A stretch of DNA of 64,000 bases from Uranotaenia lowii (lineage: Eukaryota; Arthropoda; Insecta; Diptera; Culicidae). Location of the stretch: contig NC_073692.1 in assembly GCF_029784155.1 (NCBI RefSeq), forward strand, positions 23,522,444 to 23,586,443, written 5' to 3'. This document shows positions 57,330 through 64,000 of this stretch, piece after piece. A program made the position numbers and the translations under genes. The stretch's first letter is position 1. Each line of letters begins with the position of its first letter. The notes under the pieces were generated by a model. It ran no database searches, was not told the origin of the DNA, and was given only the letters and a program-made list of their open reading frames with translations.

Positions 57330-59465
57330 AAAATTGTCAAAATTGTCGAAATTGTCAAAATTGTCAAAATTGTCAAAATTGTCAAAATTGTCAAAATTGT
57401 CAAAATTGTCAAAATTGTCAAAATTGTCAAAATTGTCAAAATTGTCAAAATTGTCAAAATTGTCAAAATTGTCAAAATTGTCAAAATTGTCAAAATTGTC
57501 AAAATTGTCAAAATTGTCAAAATTGTCAAAATTGTCAAAATTGTCAAAATTGTCAAAATTGTCAAAATTGTCAAAATTGTCAAAATTGTCAAAATTGTCA
57601 AAATTGTCAAAATTGTCAAAATTGTCAAAATTGTCAAAATTGTCAAAATTGTCAAAATTGTCAAAATTGTCAAAATTGTAAAAATTGTCAAAAATGTCAA
57701 AACTGTCAAAATTGTCAAAAATGTCAAAATTGTCAAAATTGTCAAAATTGTCAAAATTGTCAAAATTGTCAAAATTGTCAAAATTGTCAAAATTGTCAAA
57801 ATTGTCAAAATTGTCAAAATTGTCAAAATTGTCAAAATTGCCAAAATTGTCAAAATTGTCAAAATTGCCAAAATTGTCAAAATTGTCAAAATTGTCAAAA
57901 TTGTCAAAATTGTCAAAATTGTCAAAATTGTCAAAATTGTCAAAATTGTCAAAATTGTCAAAATTGTCAAAATTGTCAAAATTGTCAAAATTGTCAAATT
58001 GTCAAAATTGTCAAAATTGTCAAAATTGTCAAAATTGTCAAAATTGTCAAAATTGTCAAAATTGTCAAAATTGTCAAAATTGTCAAAATTGTCAAAATTG
58101 TCAAAATTGTCAAAATTGTCAAAATTGTCAAAATTGTCAAAATTGTCAAAATTGTCAAAATTGTCAAAATTGTCAAAATTGTCAAAATTGTCAAAATTGT
58201 CAAAATTGTCAAAATTGTCAAAATTGTCAAAATTGTCAAAATTGTCAAAATTGTCAAAATTGTCAAAATTGTCAAAATTGTCAAAATTGTCAAAATTGTC
58301 AAAATTGTCAAAATTGTCAAAATTGTCAAAATTGTCAAAATTGTCAAAATTGTCAAAATTGTCAAAATTGTCAAAATTGTCAAAATTGTCAAAATTGTCT
58401 AAATTGTCAAAATTGTCAAAATTGTCGAAATTGTCGAAATTGTCAAAATTGTCAAAATTGTCAAAATTGTCAAAATTGTCAAAATTGTCAAAATTGTCAA
58501 AATTGTCAAAATTGTCAAAATTGTCAAAATTGTCAAAATTGTCAAAATTTTCAAAATTTTCAAAATTGTCAAAATTGTCAAAATTGTCAAAATTGTCAAA
58601 ATTGTCAAAATTGTCAAAATTGTCAAAATTGTCAAAATTGTCAAAATTGTCAAAATTGTCAAAATTGTCAAAATTGTCAAAATTGTCAAAATTGTCAAAA
58701 TTGTCAAAATTGTCAAAATTGTCAAAATTGTCAAAATTGTCAAAATTGTCAAAATTGTCAAAATTGTCAAAATTGTCAAAATTGTCAAAATTGTCAAAAT
58801 TGTCAAAATTGTCAAAATTGTCAAAATTGTCAAAATTGTCAAAATTGTCAAAATTGTCAAAATTGTCAAAATTTTCAAAAATTTCAAAATTGTCAAAATT
58901 GTCAAAATTGTCAAAATTGTCAAAATTGTCAAAATTGTCAAAATTGTCAAAATTGTCAAAATTGTCAAAATTGTCAAAATTGTCAAAATTGTCAAAATTG
59001 TCAAAATTGTCAAAATTGTCAAAATTGTCAAAATTGTCAAAATTGTCAAAATTGTCAAAATTGTCAAAATTGTCAAAATTGTCAAAATTGTCGAAATTGT
59101 CAAAATTGTCAAAATTGTCAAAATTGTCAAAATTGTCAAAATTGTCAAAATTGTCAAAATTGTCAAAATTGTCAAAATTGTCAAAATTGTCAAAATTGTC
59201 AAAATTGTCAAAATTGTCAAAATTGTCAAAATTGTCAAAATTGTCGAAATTGTCAAAATTGTCAAAATTTTCAAAATTTTCAAAATTGTCAAAATTGTCA
59301 AAATTGTCAAAATTGTCAAAATTGTCAAAATTGTCAAAATGGTCAACATTGTCAACATTATCAAAATTGTCAACATTGTCAAAATTGTCAAAATATTCAA
59401 AATATTCAAAATTGTCAAAATTGTCCGAATTGTCAAAATTGTCAAAATTGTAAAAATTGTCTAAT
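57330..59465 (+). repeat. 9-bp satellite, unit GTCAAAATT (AAAATTGTC)n
   Basis: About 235 copies. One unit lacks an A near 57997, shifting the frame. Doublet variants (TTTTCAAAATTTTC) at about 58549 and 59269 lie 720 bp apart, exactly 80 units, with a related variant near 58873 (324 bp, 36 units from the first), suggesting large-block duplication. Edges (57680-57730, 59340-59465) are more diverged than the core. Frames of up to 727 codons here are by-products. Confidence 0.95.
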
Positions 59466-59734
59466 TGACAATTGTCAAAATCGCACAAATTGTTCTAATT
59501 TTCAAAAAAGGCAAAATTTTCAGTATTTTCAAAAGTTTTAAAATTGACAGAATTTTGAAAATTTTCAAAATTTATTTTTTAAATTTAAATCAACTTTTTC
59601 GTTCTCGTAAATTTTGTCATTTTTTAAATTGTTCATATTTTAAATATTTCTCATATTTTAATGTTTTGTCATTTTTTAAATCTTTTCGTCTTTTATGACA
59701 TTTTTGACGTTTTTAACATTTGGGAGATTTTTTT
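59466..59734 (+). repeat. Degenerate junction between two satellites
   Basis: TTTTCAAAA-type words decay to irregular TTTTGTCATTTTTTAAAT sequence before the GTCATTTTT array starts at about 59735. Confidence 0.7.
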
Positions 59735-62700
59735 CATTTTTGTCATTTTTGTCATTTTTGTCATTTTTGTCATTTTTGTCATTTTTGTCATTTTTGTCAT
59801 TTTTGTCATTTTTGTCATTTTTGTCATTTTTGTCATTTTTGTCATTTTTTGTCATTTTTGTCATTTTTGTCATTTTTGTCATTTTTGTCATTTTTGTCAT
59901 TTTTGTCATTTTTGTCATTTTTGTCATTTTTGTCATTTTTGTCATTTTTGTCATTTTTGTCATTTTTGTCATTTTTGTCATTTTTGTCATTTTTGTCATT
60001 TTTGTCATTTTTGTCATTTTTGTCATTTTTGTCATTTTTGTCATTTTTGTCATTTTTGTCATTTTTGTCATTTTTGTCATTTTTGTCATTTTTGTCATTT
60101 TTGTCATTTTTGTCATTTTTGTCATTTTTGTCATTTTTGTCATTTTTGTCATTTTTGTCATTTTTGTCATTTTTGTCATTTTTGTCATTTTTGTCATTTT
60201 TGTCATTTTTGTCATTTTTGTCATTTTTGTCATTTTTGTCATTTTTGTCATTTTTGTCATTTTTGTCATTTTTGTCATTTTTGTCATTTTTGTCATTTTT
60301 GTCATTTTTGTCATTTTTGTCATTTTTGTCATTTTTGTCATTTTTGTCATTTTTGTCATTTTTGTCATTTTTGTCATTTTTGTCATTTTTGTCATTTTTG
60401 TCATTTTTGTCATTTTTGTCATTTTTGTCATTTTTGTCATTTTTGTCATTTTTGTCATTTTTGTCATTTTTGTCATTTTTGTCATTTTTGTCATTTTTGT
60501 CATTTTTGTCATTTTTGTCATTTTTGTCATTTTTGTCATTTTTGTCATTTTTGTCATTTTTGTCATTTTTGTCATTTTTGTCATTTTTGTCATTTTTGTC
60601 ATTTTTGTCATTTTTGTCATTTTTGTCATTTTTGTCATTTTTGTCATTTTTGTCATTTTTGTCATTTTTGTCATTTTTGTCATTTTTGTCATTTTTGTCA
60701 TTTTTGTCATTTTTGTCATTTTTGTCATTTTTGTCATTTTTGTCATTTTTGTCATTTTTGTCATTTTTGTCATTTTTGTCATTTTTGTCATTTTTGTCAT
60801 TTTTGTCATTTTTGTCATTTTTGTCATTTTTGTCATTTTTGTCATTTTTGTCATTTTTGTCATTTTTGTCATTTTTGTCATTTTTGTCATTTTTGTCATT
60901 TTTGTCATTTTTGTCATTTTTGTCATTTTTGTCATTTTTTTTCATTTTTGTCATTTTTGACATTTTTTACATTTTTTACATTTTCGACATTCTTGTCATT
61001 TTTGACATTTTTGACATTTTTGTCATTTTTGTCATTTTTGTCATTTTTGTCATTTTTGTCATTTTTGTCATTTTTGTCATTGTTGTCATTTTTGTCATTT
61101 TTGTCATTTCTGTCATTTTTGTCATTTTTGTCATTTTTGTCATTTTTGTCATTTTTGTCATTTTTGTCATTTTTGTCATTTTTGTCATTTTTGTCATTTT
61201 TGTCATTTTTGTCATTTTTGTCATTTTTGTCATTTTTGTCATTTTTGATATTTTTGTTATTTTTGTCATTTTTGTCATTTTTGTCATTTTTGTCATTTTT
61301 GTCATTTTTGTCATTTTTGTCATTTTTGTCATTTTTGTCATTTTTGTCATTTTTGTCATTTTTGTCATTTTTGTCATTTTTGTCATTTTTGTCATTTTTG
61401 TCATTTTTGTCATTTTTGTCATTTTTGTCATTTTTGTCATTTTTGTCATTTTTGTCATTTTTGTCATTTTTGTCATTTTTGTCATTTTTGTCATTTTTGT
61501 CATTTTTGTCATTTTTGTCATTTTTGTAATTTTTGTAATTTTTGTCATTTTTGTCATTTTTTTTCATTTTTGTCATTTTTGACATTTTTTACATTTTTTA
61601 CATTTTCGACATTCTTGTCATTTTTGACATTCTTGACATTTTTGACATTTTTGACATTTTTGACATTTTTGACATTTTTGACATTTTTGACATTTTTGTC
61701 ATTTTTGTCATTTCTGTCATTTTTGTCATTTTTGTCATTTTTGTCATTTTTGTCATTTTTGTCATTTTTGTCATTTTTGTCATTTTTGTCATTTTTGTCA
61801 TTTTTGTCATTTTTGTCATTTTTGTCATTTTTGTCATTTTTGTCATTTTTGTCATTTTTGTCATTTTTGATATTTTTGTTATTTTTGTCATTTTTGTCAT
61901 TTTTGTCATTTTTGTCATTTTTGTCATTTTTGTCATTTTTGTCATTTTTGTCATTTTTGTCATTTTTGTCATTTTTGTCATTTTTGTCATTTTTGTCATT
62001 TTTGTCATTTTTGTCATTTTTGTCATTTTTGTCATTTTTGTCATTTTTGTCATTTTTGTCATTTTTGTCATTTTTGTCATTTTTGTCATTTTTGTCATTT
62101 TTGTCATTTTTGTCATTTTTGTCATTTTTGTCATTTTTGTCATTTTTGTCATTTTTGTAATTTTTGTAATTTTTGTCATTTTTGTCATTTTTTTTCATTT
62201 TTGTCATTTTTGACATTTTTTACATTTTTTACATTTTCGACATTCTTGTCATTTTTGACATTCTTGACATTTTTGACATTTTTGACATTTTTGACATTTT
62301 TGACATTTTTGACATTTTTGACATTTTTGACATTTTTGACATTTTTGACATTTTTGTCATTTTTGTCATTTTTGTCATTTTTGTCATTTTTGTCATTTTT
62401 GTCATTTTTGTCATTTTTGTCATTTTTGTCATTTTTGTCATTTTTGTCATTTTTGTCATTTTTGTCATTTTTGTCATTTTTGTCATTTTTTGTCATTTTT
62501 GTCATTTTTGTCATTTTTGTCATTTTTGTCATTTTTGTCATTTTTGTCATTTTTGTCATTTTTGTCATTTTTGTCATTTTTGTCATTTTTGTCATTTTTG
62601 TCATTTTTGTCATTTTTGTCATTTTTGTCATTTTTGTCATTTTTGTCATTTTTGTCATTTTTGTCATTTTTGTCATTTTTGTCATTTTTGTCATTTTTGT

Positions 62701-62800
62701 CATTTTTGTCATTTTTGTCATTTTTGTCATTTTTGTCATTTTTGTCATTTTTGTAATTTTTGTCATTTTTGTCATTTTTGTCATGTTTGTCATTTTTGTC
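59735..62800 (+). repeat. 9-bp satellite, unit GTCATTTTT, with 622/631-bp higher-order repeat
   Basis: About 340 units. 59735-60940 is almost perfectly uniform, with one 10-bp unit near 59850. After it a distinctive border cassette, TTTTTTTTCATTTTTGTCAT through TTTACATTTTCGACATTCTT, occurs three times. Its CGACATTC word is at 60985, 61607 and 62238, steps of 622 and 631 bp that differ by exactly one 9-bp unit. GATATTTTTGTTAT markers at 61247 and 61869 also lie 622 bp apart. The number of GACATTTTT units following the cassette rises from about 2 to 8 to 11. Confidence 0.95.
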
Positions 62801-64000
62801 AAAATGTCAAAAATGTCAAAAATTCCAAAAATGTCAAAAATTTCAAAAATGTCAAAAATTTCAAAAATGTCAAAAATGTCAAAAATGTCAAAAATGTCAA
62901 AATTGTCAAAAATGTCAAAAATGTCATAAATGTCAAAAATGTCAAAAATGTCAAAAATGTCAAAAATGTCAAAAATGTCAAAAATGTCAAAAATGTCAAA
63001 AATGTCAAAAATGTCAAAAATGTCAAAAATGTCAAAAATGTCAAAAATGTCAAAAATGTCAAAAATGTCAAAAATGTCAAAAATGTCAAAAATGTCAAAA
63101 ATATCAAAAATGTCAAAAATGTCAAAAATGTCATAAATGTCAAAAATGTCAAAAATGTCAAAAATGTCAAAAATGTCAAAAATGTCACAAATTCAAAAAT
63201 TCAAAAATTCAAAAATGTCAAAAATGTCAAAAATGTCAAAAATGTCAAAAATGTCAAAAATGTCAAAAGTGTCAAAAATGTCAAAAATGTCAAAAATGTC
63301 AAAAATGTCAAAAATGTCAAAAATGTCAAAAATGTCAAAAATGTCAAAAATGTCAAAAATGTTAAAAATGTCAAAAATGTCAAAAATGACAAAAATGTCA
63401 AAAATGTCAAAAATGTCAAAAATGTCAAAAATGTCAAAAATGTCAAAAATGTCAAAAATGTCAAAAATGTCAAAAATGTTAAAATGTCAAAAATTTGAAA
63501 AATGTCAAAAATGTCAAACATGTCAAAAATGTTAAAAATGTCAAAAATGTCAAAAATGTCAAAAATGTTAAAATGTCAAAAATTTGAAAAATGTCAAAAT
63601 CGTTAGAAACATCAAAAATGTCAAAAATATCAAAATTGTCGAAAATGTCCAACATTTCAAAAATGTCACAAATGTCAAAAATGTCAAAAATGTCAAAAAT
63701 GTCTTAAATGACAAAAATGTCAATATTGTCAATATTGTCAAAAATGTCAAAAATATCAAAATTGTCGAAATTGTCAAAAATGTCAAAAATGTCAAAAATG
63801 TCAAAAATGTCAAAAATGTCAAAAATGTCAAAAATGTCAAAAATGTCAAAAATGTCAAAAATGTCAAAAATGTCAAAAATGTCAAAAATGTCAATAATGT
63901 CAAAAATGTCAAAAATGTCAAAAATGTCAAAAATGTCAAAAATGTCAAAAATATCAAAAGTATCAAAAATGTCAAAAATGTTAAAATTGTTAGAATCGTT
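62801..64000 (+). repeat. 9-bp satellite, unit GTCAAAAAT (AAAAATGTC)n, runs off the window end
   Basis: About 130 units to the end of the window. The unit is the reverse complement of GACATTTTT, the minority unit in the preceding array, so the junction at 62800 is an inversion. The second half (63470-63780) is more diverged, with repeated AAATTTGAAAAATGTC words at about 63488 and 63577. The array is incomplete here. Confidence 0.93.

Noticed and set aside
57305..63975. ORFs up to 727 codons in the 57-64-kb satellites
   Set aside because: Same by-product of 9-bp periodicity; frames switch exactly where one base is gained or lost (for example near 57997, 59850 and 62490).

Overview
The window looks like non-coding insect DNA, most likely from a culicine-type mosquito. 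It is AT-rich, holds no supportable host protein-coding gene, and is dense in nested transposable elements. The organism call rests on recognised repeat types: Helitron-like repeats with the 'CATGCCAAATTTGGTTCCA' internal tandem, hAT-like ends reading CARGSCCGTGCGAA, TTAA-flanked MITEs, and LOA-type and R1-type LINE coding fragments. All family names come from sequence inspection; no database search was possible.

Layout. 0.5-8.9 kb: a fold-back element with a perfect 9-bp target duplication (553-2045) carrying a nested tRNA-like MITE; two minus-strand Helitron-like ends with ~150-bp internal tandem repeats; a second fold-back (8155-8934). 9-11.2 kb: low-repeat sequence without a gene. 11.2-16.5 kb: a TA-flanked element that has itself received an 8-bp-TSD hAT-like element. 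16.7-31.5 kb: small MITEs, CCGGG-type repeats, and a decayed satellite palindrome interrupted by a complete Helitron (23843-25399) and a tRNA-like MITE (25486-26445). 31.5-35.1 kb: fresh 9-bp satellite arrays that include a ~1.7-kb palindrome. 36.1-38.6 kb: an old reverse-transcriptase fragment beside a young 5'-truncated LOA-like LINE with an open 567-codon reading frame. 39.4-42.6 kb: a decayed copia-like LTR element that encloses a broken R1-clade ORF1. 42.9-48.8 kb: a pogo-like MITE, a small satellite array, a fold-back and low-repeat DNA. 48.8-54.1 kb: degenerate GACAATTTT-rich DNA carrying a 2.34-kb element with Transib-type hallmarks. 54.1-64 kb: about 8 kb of further 9-10-bp satellites, including a ~622/631-bp higher-order repeat.

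The main unusual feature is that every satellite is a variant of one short motif, GTCA followed by five A/T bases (ten-base form GTCAAAAGAT). These arrays recur at separate places, in both orientations, and at several stages of decay. This suggests the same motif has been repeatedly amplified and inverted at this locus. The very long reading frames in these arrays follow from the 9- or 10-bp unit containing few stops and are not genes. There is no operon-like organisation; the only real protein-coding sequence is transposon-derived.
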